From assembly GCA_038049695.1 (NCBI GenBank), contig CP142460.1:25762001-25826000 (forward strand): a DNA stretch of 64,000 nt, given 5' to 3'. Source of the stretch: Cinnamomum chago (lineage: Eukaryota > Streptophyta > Magnoliopsida > Laurales > Lauraceae). Made by a program: the position numbers and the translations under genes. The notes under the pieces were generated by a model. That model did no database searches, was not told the DNA's origin, and worked only from the letters and a program-made list of their open reading frames with translations. Positions 1 to 11,500 of the stretch are shown here, piece by piece; position 1 is the stretch's first letter; the number at the start of each line of letters is the position of its first letter.

Positions 1-467
1 TTCCTCTATATTATTTAATTTTTTATTTTCTGCTCTTTAAAATTTGTTCAGTTAAGATACATAGGTTTAACCTGAAATCAACTAATTTATTGATTGGACT
101 GGAATTTTCAGACCCAACTTGGAAGTCATGAGGACCAACCAAAGACCTAAATTATCATTTCTGGCGTGGGTCAAAGTTTAATGAGTAGGGTTGGATTGGT
201 ATGGGTCATGTTGGTCGAATAGCTAGTGTAGAGTTGGTCATGACCTAAGCCATTTATTAAACAAGTTGAAAATGTCTACCTCAATTACTTGGAAAGAACT
301 AGGAACAAAAGAAGAAAAAAGAATAACAATAAGAGGGCCCCACAAGTAAGCACTAACCGTTGCCCACTGCCGAGAGATAGAGAGGAACCAAGAAAGTGAA
401 TAAGTAATTTATAGTAGGATATGGGTAAGAATATTCAACTCGCTGGACGCCACTAGCCTAGGAGACT
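1..467. other. No gene seen
   Basis: AT-rich non-coding sequence without a convincing reading frame or repeat boundary. Confidence 0.5.
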
Positions 468-740
468 CTATGCAAACCTAGGTTGGAGGGGGGATTGGAA
501 ATTAGGGATTTTTTTCGCTAATGGAGGGTTCCCAATCCTTTGGACTGGACTATTCCCTCCGAGCTCAGAGAGAAGCCGGGTAAAACCGCTGTGGGCCCTA
601 AGTGGTCGCACAAGTGGACTCAACCTTCGATTCCTGAAGAGGGGGGAACCGAGAGTCGATACCAGGACCTCTAACTTCGAAAGAGAGAGGAACCGTAGTC
701 TGACCACTTGGCTAATCCCTTGGATTAGGAATTAGGGATG
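468..740 (-). mobile_element. tRNA-derived SINE-like sequence
   Basis: On the minus strand there is a tRNA-like head. An A-box-like TTAGCCAAGTGG lies near 705-716, and a B-box-like GGTATCGACTC lies about 50 bases further on, near 654-664. The tail runs on for about 200 bases towards 468. No poly(A) tail or target duplication was found, so this could also be a tRNA pseudogene with unrelated flanks. Confidence 0.4.
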
Positions 741-819
741 TTAGGTTACAAAAACAGGTGGCACTAGCCCACTTGGTTTGGCGCTTCCTCAATGATTAAG
801 GAGGGGTGCTATGTGGACC

Positions 820-930
820 GACTGGGGGACCGGACTCTGGCCCGGTCTCCTGGGATCCTGTGGTCCTCATGGGGGACCGGGACAGAGTTCGGTCCCCCCA
901 CTAAGTCCAAGTGGACTTTCTCATGATTAA
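820..930. repeat. Dispersed GGGACCGG-rich repeat, copy 1
   Basis: This stretch shares the order of several words (CTGGGATCCTGTGG, GGGGACCGGG, GTTCGGTCCCC, then a TTAAGA-type end) with 42048-42135. The family was not identified. It directly precedes the LINE remains. Confidence 0.5.
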
Positions 931-2320
931 GATGCTGGTGGTCCAGAATTTTGAAACAAAAATATCTAAGCTCCATGTCTTTCACAGATTGTGTTGCGCG
1001 ACGTTCAGACTCTAAGTTGTGGAAGGCCGTACTCAAATCTAAAGAGATTGTTCTTGAGAATGAAAGATGGGTTATTGGCGATGGACAATCAGTCCGCGCG
1101 TTCGATGATCACTGGGTACCAAGGGTGGGCATCCTTCGGCCTCTGCTAAATGGAGTACCAGACACCACCATTGATGCAGCCCCCTAATCTACCGTACGAG
1201 TAGCAGACTTCAATCGGGTCGCCAATGGAATCAAGCCATGCGGAACAACCTATGGCCACTTCACATAGTCCACGCCATTCTAGCTCTACCACTGGGACAC
1301 CGTGATATTCGCTGCTGGCTGACTGAACCTGCCGGATCATGCTCATACCTTGGTTAAACACCTTCAACCCCGGTTGCAGGGCCCCTCTCTACCCTGAGAT
1401 TTAGTATGGAAAATGAAAATCCTACCTAAACATGTTTTATTCGTTCGGCATGTCCTGTAAAACAAACTACCCACTCGTGCCAGGCTTGCAAAATGGGACA
1501 AGATGTCCCACCAGGTTGCCCCATTTGCAGGGAAGGAGATGAAACCGTGGATTACCTTCTTGCCTTTTGCTCCTTCGCAAGATCTGTTTGGCTACTGCTC
1601 CCAACCTTTATTCCTAAACCGACGAGTTCGGTCTCATTCTGGTTCTGGCACCAATCCTCTCTAGAGAACCGCAGGATAGGCACCATCCTAATGTGGTATA
1701 TCTTAAAAGCTAGGAACAAGTACCTGTTCCAGTACCACCCAGATCATCCTCAACAAGCCTTTACCAAAACAATTTCAGCTATTTTTTATTGGAATGTCTC
1801 TCATCTGTATGCAGGTCCAGGATCTCAAACAAGCCTCACCCCGGACCACTGGCTGCTGCCGCCTCCGGGATGGATTAAAATGAACTTTGATGGGGCCTTC
1901 AATCCTCTAATAGGGCAAGCTAGCATTGGAGGTATTGCAAGAGATCCTTTTGGTAACTTACTCATGGCCTTCACAAGTGAAGTAAGGGCTGCCCATCCAT
2001 TGGAAGCTGAACTGCTGGCATTGCAGAGGGGTCTTCATCACCTTGCAACGCCCCCACCATCTGCACTCCAAATCGAAGGAGACTGTCTAGTGCTGATCAC
2101 CTCCATCCAGAACTCATGGCCATCTCAATTGGGATCTGATGCCCATGTGGAGGAGCACTATGGAAATGCTTACTACTTTTCCCTATTGGACCATCCATTA
2201 CTGCAAACGCTCAGCGAACAGAGTCGCGGATCTACTGGCAGCAACCCACCCACCCCAACATCAGAGTAGCGGATCTGCTGGCACATCAGACTATAGATTA
2301 ATGCAGAAAAGGAGAGAGCT
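928..2320 (+). pseudogene. LINE ORF2 C-terminal remains (zf-RVT and RNase H)
   Basis: Translated pieces match the end of plant LINE ORF2. Near 940-1130 is the stretch after the reverse transcriptase (RILKQKYL, then RWVIGDGQS..FDDHWVP). At 1493-1600 is a zf-RVT zinc-binding motif (CPICREGDETVDYLLAFC). From about 1870 to 2235 is an RNase H domain (WIKMNFDGAF, then GGIARD and a HPLEAELLAL motif). The coding frame is broken between 1190 and 1490. It shifts again near 2130-2190, because the RNase H end (RSANRVADLLA) is in another frame. It is non-functional. The family assignment rests on motif order and is secure. Confidence 0.75.
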
Positions 2321-2334
2321 ACATTATACACGTT

Positions 2335-3147
2335 TGTAAGTGCCTAAAAATTACGGACTTAGGTTAGGTGAGTATGAGACTCATAATTTGTTGTTCAAAC
2401 TTCTTTGGGGAAAGTAGATCGCTTTAGAACCTGAAAGGGAAGAGAGAAATAGAGATCAGAGACCCTGGCTGCTGTCAGCCGAATGCTCTCCGATGCCTGA
2501 GTTAGTGCTGTCACTGAACAAAGGATAGAAAAGAAGGACAAGTATCCTAATGTAAGATGCTATCTTGCATGGCGTTTTGTAACGTGTTATGTAAAATATG
2601 TGTGATATGGAGTCCCTGAGAAAGGGTTCTTACCCTTGTATATGTAGAGCTTTCACCTGGCGCTCCCTTAGTGGGGGTAGGTGGAGATACTGTCCATTCA
2701 GATCAAGAGATGACCTCTCGCATCAATGTGGATGTGATTGATAAAGACGACACATGATCATTATCCGGCGCCCATCTTGTCTATCAGTATGTTCTGTAAC
2801 ACAGCTGTAACTTTGTGGAAGTATAATCATGGTTTAGTACTCATCTTTGTGGACGTATCGAGTTGAAGATGATACCGAGACCAAATTCGGATGCATCTTG
2901 GCACTATTGCTGAGGTGCCTTATACCGAAACCGAGGTGAACCTAGTCAGTACTCTTACCAAGGCTAGTTCAAGCTTGACGCTAGCTGTCACTGTTGCCGA
3001 GCTTGATAAGATACCCAGCTGATACTATTACCGAGCTGGATGTGTCTTGACACTATTGCTGAGCTTAGACACCGAGATTAGGAATACTAAGTCGATACTG
3101 TTTACCGAAATTAGTGTAATCCTATTCTTAGGAAAACACCCCACACA
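2335..3147 (-). mobile_element. Solo LTR (family A), inserted in a LINE
   Basis: The element begins TGTAAGTGCC and ends CACACA on the + strand, that is TG...CA. It is flanked by perfect 5-bp direct repeats ACGTT (2330-2334 and 3148-3152). Its minus-strand end matches the end of the solo LTR at 31586-32265 (AAGTCCGTAATTTTTAGGCA shared with at most trivial change). Both also share the motif CTAACT...TCGGAG about 200 bases from that end. The R-U5 style suggests Ty3. No internal region is present, so this is a recombination scar. Confidence 0.8.
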
Positions 3148-3780
3148 ACGTTCATTCTACTTTCCCCCTCCAGTGGAAGGCGGTGATGTTGGTATGGGAG
3201 GTGAAACTTTGCCACTCCAGTCCCACTACAGGACGACGCTGGCAGCCTACAGCACAGAGGCTCAACCATCCTCTTCGCAGTGTTCGGGCTAGACAGTTGC
3301 AGCTCCACCATCGCCACCACTCTCAAGGCAGTTTTGGGGTTTTGCTTTCAAACAGAGGAATTATGGACGTACAGTGGTGGTTTTACTCTACATTTTCTTT
3401 CTCTTTTCTTGCTCTCTTTATCTCTCCCGCTTCGTTTTGTCCTAAGTTAGAAGGGCTTTTGTTATACCCTTGGCATCTTACTACACATCTTCTGTATATG
3501 AGGCGATGCCACTTTGTCTTACCCTATGATGTTTACTTCCACAGTCCTTAATACAATGCCATTTTCAGCAAAAAAAATAAAATAAAATCTTATTTCAAAC
3601 TCAAGCATTTTATTCAAGAGGGCTCATTTCAGGTATCCAGGGCAATCATATGGCGAGAACCACCATTGAGAGGCATTGGATAAAAAGTAACCTATAGTGC
3701 TGTCAGATCTAAAATTTGAGATAATATCACCATTTCTTATACCTTTTATGAAGTGAACAAATGTCATGCATTGGTGTTAG
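3148..3780. other. LINE 3' end, then no gene
   Basis: The first 440 bases are the LINE 3' UTR and tail. The rest up to the next element is non-coding, with nothing recognisable. Confidence 0.5.
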
Positions 3781-4752
3781 CATGATTTAAAATCTCGGTC
3801 TCGGTCGTGGTATCGGCTGGGCCGAAAAACCGATATGATATCGGTATCGGTCGCAGATATCGGTCCGTCGCAGTGTGAATTTTTTTTAATCCAAAAAAAT
3901 TCGCAAAAATATCCAAAAAAATTCAGAATATTAGAAAATGTTGGAAAATAATATTTTTTTCCATTAGTAACAACAACAAATTAAAATCTTGGTCACCTTA
4001 ATTTATGAATCCTGTCTGTGTCGCAGTTCGCTATCTTCTCCAGTATTTCATATAATGCAACCATTATTGATGCTCATGATCAATTTATTAGTGTAAAATA
4101 TAATAAAATAAATATAACATATCAAGTATCATTTAATACTGGCTCAATCATCAAATAAGTTGTGAAATCCAAGACCATAAAGATAAAATATTAAAATCTG
4201 AAACATGATAGTGAGATAAATAAATGAAAAAGCACTTGGACATCAAAAGGTTTATGGTTTACTTGAAATTAGGGGAGTGTCAGCCTAATTCCAAGCGGAG
4301 TGTCGCCCAGGCTCGATATCATCATCATCATTTATTCGGTATGGATTGTTAAAGAATACATAATAGCTAAAATAAGAGAGTATGTTGATTTTCTTACCAA
4401 AATAAAATGACTTTTTCGAGAAATAATGTTGGAAATATGCAAGAGAACGAGCTAAGGAGGAGGGGTTGCTCTAAAGAGATGAGTGGAGAGGAAGAATGAG
4501 GAAAAAATTGAAAAATTTAGGATTTTTTTTTACCATTATTCCATCTTGGCCGATATTTTGAGCGAGATGGACCAATATATCGGTTAAACCGATATTTTCA
4601 AAATATCTGCCGAGATGGACTGATATTTTGGCGATATTTTGGTCTGCGATACCGAGACTGATATCACACCAAAATATCGGACCGGTATGGCCGGTCCGAT
4701 ATTGGTTCATATCGGCCGATATAAACCAGTATCGACTGATATTTATAACATG
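3781..4752. mobile_element. Foldback hAT-type non-autonomous element
   Basis: A 972-bp element with imperfect inverted ends (CATGATTTAAAATCTCGGTC against CATGTTATAAATATCAGTCG). It is flanked by perfect 8-bp direct repeats GGTGTTAG (3773-3780 and 4753-4760). The arms are rich in GATATCGG/CCGATATC words and can fold back on themselves. The middle is AT-rich and non-coding. An 8-bp duplication points to hAT. The TIR sequence is not one I recognise, so the superfamily is inferred. Confidence 0.65.
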
Positions 4753-4863
4753 GGTGTTAGGGATGCAAATGGGTTTCCAATTCTCCGATCCGATATAAAC
4801 CAGTATCGACTGATATTTATAACATGGGTGTTAGGGATGCAAATGGGTTCCTAATTCTCCGAT
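4716..4863. repeat. 74-bp direct duplication across the element's right end
   Basis: 4716-4789 is repeated at 4790-4863 with only about two differences. The unit contains the last bases of the foldback element, its 8-bp target duplication and the following flank. The duplication therefore happened after the insertion. Confidence 0.85.
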
Positions 4864-5319
4864 TACCTGGAGGTTTCAAACCTTTAAAAACTGAGTCTGG
4901 CTCCTTATTTAGGCCCCAATATGTAATTGGGTCCGGGTCCGGTTCCACCCTGGTTTGGACTCAAGACTCAGCATATTATCTCAATTTTCGAAAAATTCTC
5001 ATAAAAACCATGTTTTTTTAATGTCATTCTCTACCTTGACCCGAACACGTCTCATATATGGTTCTAGTTTCTATTCCGGAGCCAAATAACTGTTTCCGAA
5101 AAGGTTTCGGGTCCGGATCCGCTTCCACCTTCTCCTTAACAGTTTGCAAGGCTAATTGGTGTGTAACTTTTCCCTGAAATATTTTCTCTCATCTGACTTT
5201 ACGGTACAGCAATATAATAGCTTTTCCTTTTTTTTAAAGCCCTTCTAAAACCCTGTCAACGAAACACATTTCCCAGCACTTTTGAACTTTGGAAAAGCAA
5301 AAGCCCTGAAACGGCCAGC
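4864..5319. other. No gene seen
   Basis: Non-coding sequence with two diverged GGTCCGGGTCCGG-like words. It lies upstream of the LLP-type gene and may include distal promoter. Confidence 0.4.
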
Positions 5320-5526
5320 CCCGGCCCAGACACCGCTTGACCGGCCAAATAGCGGACCGTGTAGTTTTACTTTTACACCCTCGAACATCCTCCCCTTTAA
5401 CACGTACGACCAAACATAAACAGTCATAACACATAAGAGAAGAGGGAAAGATAAAAGACGAAAACCTAATTTTATCATCATCAGTCGGCCATCGAGAGAG
5501 AGGAAGAAAAGAGGCGAGAAAAAGAG
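5320..5526 (+). promoter_or_regulatory. Proximal promoter and 5' UTR of the LLP-type gene
   Basis: A Site II-type word (GGCCCA, TGGGCC on the other strand) lies at 5323-5328. A telo-box-like AAACCTAA lies at 5462-5469, about 60 bases before the start codon. This pair is typical of plant ribosomal protein and ribosome-assembly genes, which fits the encoded protein. The 5' UTR is purine-rich. No clear TATA box was seen. Confidence 0.5.
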
Positions 5527-8500
5527 ATGGCGAAATCGCTTAGGTCAAAGAGGAAGAAGAGGCTGAGAACCTTGAGGAGAGAGATAGTGCAGCCCTTGTA
5601 CGACGAGAAGGAGGCTGCTAAGCTCGCTGTTCAGGAAGCCGCTCTCAACGCTCCCAAGCTTCCCATTCCTCCTTCTTACAAATCATCCTCCATCACCACC
5701 ACCACAACCACCACAGATATGGGTACCTTCTTCTTCTTCTTCTTTTCATTGCTTTTTGGAAAATAGATACTCCTTGGTCCAACCCCATCACTGTATCTGA
5801 TGATAGCTCCTAGTCTATTAGAAGTGGTGGCTTCTTTGCAGTCAGTTTGATAATTATCAAATGAGATTACTTCAAAGAATCAGTTAGATATGATGAAAAA
5901 TGGATCTTTATTATATTAAATGGATTTTATTGATTTGAGAAATAGAAATCTAAGAACAAGGGTGTTTCTCTCCTGATTTTCCTGTCATAATCATAAGGAA
6001 TTGATGTATCTACTTCCTGTTACACACATTCACTGTTTTTTCCACTTTCAAGAAGAGATCTCTTATAAATTAACCCAGAAGTAGTAGGAAAATTATAAGG
6101 AAAACCCTGCTTCCTGTTACACACATTCACTGTTTTTTCCACTTTCAAGAAGAGATCTCTTACAAATTAACCCAGAAGTAGTAGGAAAATTATAAGGAAA
6201 ACCCTTACTGTTTTCTCAACATCTTCCATCAGCTAAGTACTCTGACCAGTGACTACTCATGAACTTAATGAAATGTAGATAACTTTAGGAATGAATCAAC
6301 TGGTCCTCAAGCAAGCAAACCCTCAATGGCAATCCACAATCTTCATTAGTAAAGTTTAAGTATTTGTCAATATTATCAGTATTAGGGTATTGAAACAAGC
6401 CAGGCGGGGCTGTGCTGAGATGAGCTTGACCAAGGTCGTGCTCCAACTTGAGCTCAAATCTAGTAGTCTGAACTTGAGCTTGAGCTCTAGACAAGCTTGG
6501 GCAGTGGACGTTGTACCAATTTGATGCAATTGGACTGTCAAGGACCCAAGAATCCAAAACCAGAAAATATTCCCGCCACTACACTAGCATGCAGTAAACA
6601 AGAAAAATTCCAAACTTCAACCGGCAAAAGGAACCATGCAAATAAAACACCAACTCACCTTGTAAGAGCCTTCCTCAATCTCTATACATCTACAACTATG
6701 AGAGAGAAAACACACAAGCAATAGTTCTTTATTTGATAAACTTAAAACTGCTGAACATACTTGATGCAGGCCGATCAAAGGCCAAGGCCCGCAAGCCCAT
6801 ATGACCCGCTTGATTGGGTCCACATGATCTCTAATTAGAAATCCCTATCTTAGTTTAGATATTTCTAATTTAATCAAGTTGCTTAGTATATTATTTCCTA
6901 AATTCTAATCTTGATTAGTAGTTTATTGTTTTAGAAAGTCTTAGTTAGTATAGAACCATCTTCTTACTCTATATCTAGAGTAATATGCCATTGTAATGCT
7001 ATGATATATTTTCCAATAAGAATTTAGTTATTCTCATACGTGAGTTTTGGGTACTTTTCATAAGGATCTTATGATTTTTGAGTCTTAGGGCTCGATCTCA
7101 CCGTTGGAGGTGTAGATCTTCACATAAATTGGTATCAGAGCCAACGATCCATCTCAGATCGCTGGTTCGATCGCCGATTCGAGGTATTCCATGAACCCCG
7201 TTCCTTTCGATCCATTGACTGTCATCCTCATCATCACAACCAAACCAAACCCATAGTCGACCCACTACTGCAACCTTCAAATCTCTTCACACTCGGCCCA
7301 TCCATTCACCCAGAAATCCTAATCCATCATCGACCCTCACACCATCCAGCCCTAAATCAATTCTCCCCCAAAACCCAAATCTCTGACTCCAACTCAACCC
7401 AATCAGACCACTCCATTGCACCTACCCCCTCCATCGGCCACAAACCACGCCCAGCAGAACACAAAAAAAAGAAAAAAATTTCTCGAAATAGAGAGAGGAG
7501 GCAGCAACAAACAGAGAGAAGAAGAAGAAGAAAGACGATAGAAGGGAGGGGAGACACTGTGTTCAAGAAACATACCTGGCGTCACCATCATCGTCACTGC
7601 TTCTCAAGCAACAGCAGCAACGCGCCTCTGCCCCAACACCTTCAGCGGCGTCACCGGTGTTTCTCTGCAGCAGCGTCGCCATCAACACCTTTCGCCATTC
7701 TCTCCAGGAAACCTTTCGCTCTTCCTTTCTCCTCCATATCGACTCAGGTAAAGAGACTAAACCCTCTTATTTCTCCTTCCTGCGCAAATACCAAGGCAGG
7801 GCCACCACATGCTGAGTTTCTGCAGTGTGGGCCTCACCTGCATTTGGGCCCGATCTGAGTTCAGGCCCATCCGGCCCAGCCACCAGTTCCAAAATAAAAA
7901 AAAAATCATTTGAAATCTCATGGCTACTCGAGGACTTCAATACCACGGCTATTTTACCAATTACCAGCGGGATGAGCTATTAACTAAATTGGGATTTGAC
8001 ATGGACGCTGTGGTTGAGCGACTGGAAATTATTGAAGTTGCTCTTATTGAACTTTAAGGACCTCGGACCATAGGAATAACTGAATCTTTTCTCACAGTGG
8101 GATCCACAAACATCTGGGACTGGACCTCAGGTCAATCCTGTAAACCCCGCTCCCCATGCATTCAGACAATGGCACAAGTGAATCTAGTCACACTTGGTCC
8201 TCAGCATCAGCATCGCGAAACCATGTCTGACATGGTACATTGCCTTTTCATTGAACACGGTGATAATGAACCACGCGGTGCACCACATACAGATGACATC
8301 ACCAAAAAAGTGAGACTGGAAATCGGTGATTTTTCAGGAGATCTTCATCCCAAGGCCTTCGTCGATTGACTCAATTCTCTTGATGACTATTTTGCATTGT
8401 ATAACATGAATGATGCCCAGAAGATAGCCTTCACAAAAGTTAAGCTCAAAGGTCCTGCACGCATTTGGTGGCAAAGTATTGAAAAGAGTGAGCTCACCTT

Positions 8501-11500
8501 TGGGCATCCCATCTTCTAGTGGGAAGATATGAAGCGGCGACTCAAGCAAAATTTTCTTCCTTTTGACTATATTGATTCCCTGCATAAAGGATACCTTAGT
8601 CTGCAACAAGGTGCCTATTCGTTGGATGAGTATACCAATTTGTTTCAAGAATATATTGTGCGCTACAATCTGCGGGCGAATGATGGACTCATTATCAACA
8701 AATATACAGAAGGCTTACGTCCTGATATTCGGCAATGGATTTCTATGTTTGATTTCAATGATATCAACGAAGCCTTATTGTAAAGCCCGCAAAGCATAGC
8801 ATGAAATCCAATTGAGGAGGCGGGAAAGGTCCTAAGCCGGGGAGTTTTCCAATTGAGGGCCACAATATACAACTCCCAATAACGCCTAACAGTCGATTAA
8901 TTGACCGAGGCCACCACAGGCATTGCAAAAGCCGCCCCAAGGGGTACAACAACGGCCACCTCCTCCCCAAAATCAACGGCAACAAGCACCACAAAATGAT
9001 CCTCATGCGCGAGGACGTGATGACAAAAGGAAGTGATCTGCTATACCTACCAGCATAAATGACATTATGCTAGATAATGTCCTCATAGGAATCTCTATGC
9101 AGATGATGAAGCCGAAGACAACGGAGAGTATGATGAGCACAATGAAATGGAAAAACCGGCAGACACTCAAAGCCTTTGCCTTGAGGAATTTCCTGCTGAT
9201 GGTGTACCACTCGTATATCTTGAGTGCCATCTCCTAATTACTGAAGATCAATAGGAGGAGCAGGATTATAATCATGCACCTATTTTTTGCTCTCGAGTTC
9301 ATTGCATGGGCAAAACTTGCAATATGATTGTTGATGGAGGTAGTGCTATGAATGTTATTGCTAAAGAGGCTGTGGAAAAGCTAAAACTACCTACTACAAA
9401 GCATCCAAGACCATACAAAATAGCATGGGTAAATGATTCAACTATTCCGGTTGACAAGCAGTGCATAGTTCCTTTCAAACGGGGTTCTTATGAAGATACA
9501 ATCAAATGTGATGTTATACCAATGAAAGTTACACATATACTCTTTGGTCGCCCATGGCTAAAGAAGTTGAAGGTTGTCACAGATAATGACACAAACACCC
9601 ATACTTTCATGTGGAAAGGTAATAAGACCCTGTTATGGCCACTGTCACCCCAGCATGCTGCTAAGACCCCAAAAGAGGTGGTCACTCCTCAGATGTTAAC
9701 CATGAGTAAATTTGAATACGAAAGTAGAGATCAGAATCTAATGTATGCCTTGGTTATCCGCCAAGTGATAGATGATTCTCCACATGCGTCCATTCCGGTA
9801 GAAGTCAAACAACTCCTGCAACACTTCTCCAATCTTATTCAGGATGACCTGCCAAATAATCTTCCACCTATGAGGGACATACAACATGCCATTGATCTAG
9901 TCCCTGGCTCTACACTTCTGAATCTACCTGCATATCGGATGAGTACCGCAGTGCACGCCGAACTCAAGAAACAAGTGGATGCCCTGTTACAAAAGGGTAC
10001 ATTCGGGAAAGTCTCAGTCCCTGCGGGGTACCGGCCCTTCTTACTCCTAAGAAGGACAGTAGTTGGCGCATGTGTATCGATAGTCAAGCTATCAACAAGA
10101 TCACGGTAGAATACAGGTTTCCTATTCCTCGATTAGATGATATGCTTGCTATGATGAAAGGTTCCACCATCTTTTCCAAGATTGATCTGCGAAGTGGTTA
10201 CCATTAGTTTCGTATCCGTCCAGGTAGTGGAAAACAATGTTCAAAACCAGAGATGGTCTTTATGAATGGTTAATCATGCCATTCGGGTTAACAAATGCTC
10301 CCAATACCTTCATGCGGGTTATGACCCATCTGTTGCTGCCTTATATCGGGAAATCCGTTGTTTACTTCGACGACATCCTTATTTATCGCAAAACCAGGGG
10401 GAGCGTCTCACTCATCTCCACACTATTTGCCATCTCCTTCGTCGTGAAAGTTTCTACATCAATCTCTAGAAGTGCACCTTCATGAGCAGTTCCGTTATAT
10501 TATTGGGATTCATCATATCGACGGAAGGCATCACAATGGATCCAGAGAAAGTCAAAGCAATTCTGGATTGGCCACTCCCAACCACAGTAATTGAAGTTAG
10601 GAATTTTCATGGACTTGCTACCTTCTATAGGAGATTCATCAGGAATTTCAGCGGTATCATTGCTCCTATTACAAAGTGTTTATAGAAGGGCAAGTTCAAA
10701 TGGACCAATGCCGCGACTCGAGCTTTTGCGCAGCTCAAATAAAAAATCACAGAAGCTCCTGTCCTCCGCCTTCCAGATTTTGACAAGGTGCTCGAAGTTG
10801 CTTGCGATGCGACTATAGGAGATTCATCAGGAATTTCAGCGGTATCACTGCTCCTATTACAGAGTGTTTATAGAAGGGCAAGTTCAAATGGACCAATGCC
10901 GCGACTCGAGCTTTTGCGCTGCTCAAACAAAAAATCACAGAAGCTCCTGTCCTCCGCCTTCCAGATTTTGACAAGGTGCTCGAAGTTGCTTGCGATGCGT
11001 CAAGTGTTAGCATTGGAAGTGTCCTTAGCCAAGAGGAACATCAAATTGCTTTCCACATTGAGAAACTTTCAGATTCAAAGCGCAGGTACTCTCCTTATGC
11101 CTTGAAGTTCTATGCTTTTGTTCAGTCACTTTGCCATTGGAGGCATTACTTGATAGGTAGAGAATTTGTGCTTTACTTTGATCATGAGTCTCTCAAGCAT
11201 CTTCATTCACAACGTAAAATGGGCGTTAATTTTGCCAAATGGGTGATTATATTCAGAAGTTTACCTTTACCATCTACCATAAATCTGGCAAGGAAAATGT
11301 GATAGCGGATGCTCTTAGTTGTAGGAAACATCTCCTGACCACCATGGCTATTTCTGTATCGGGTTTTGAGCAAATCAAGGGGGAATATGCGACAGACAAA
11401 GACTTCGGTACCATCTATAAAGAGATCCTTCAGGGTGAGCATCTCAAGCATCCATACTTTAGCATTCATGTTGGATATTTATTCTATGGTAGTCGCCTTT

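Larger units (their letters stand above)
928..3590 (+). mobile_element. 5'-truncated plant L1-type LINE, split by a solo LTR
   Basis: This is the 3' part of an L1-clade LINE. The stretch 928-2334 holds the C-terminal part of ORF2. The stretch 3153-3590 looks like the 3' UTR and ends in an A-rich tail (CAGCAAAAAAAATAAAATAAAA). A solo LTR at 2335-3147 with its own 5-bp target duplication separates the two. Endonuclease and reverse transcriptase regions are absent, as expected from 5' truncation during insertion. The LINE is therefore older than the LTR insertion. Confidence 0.75.

Noticed and set aside
6285-6823. Short open frames in the LLP-type intron
   Set aside because: They have no domain, splice support or codon bias, and the surrounding intron is repeat-rich.
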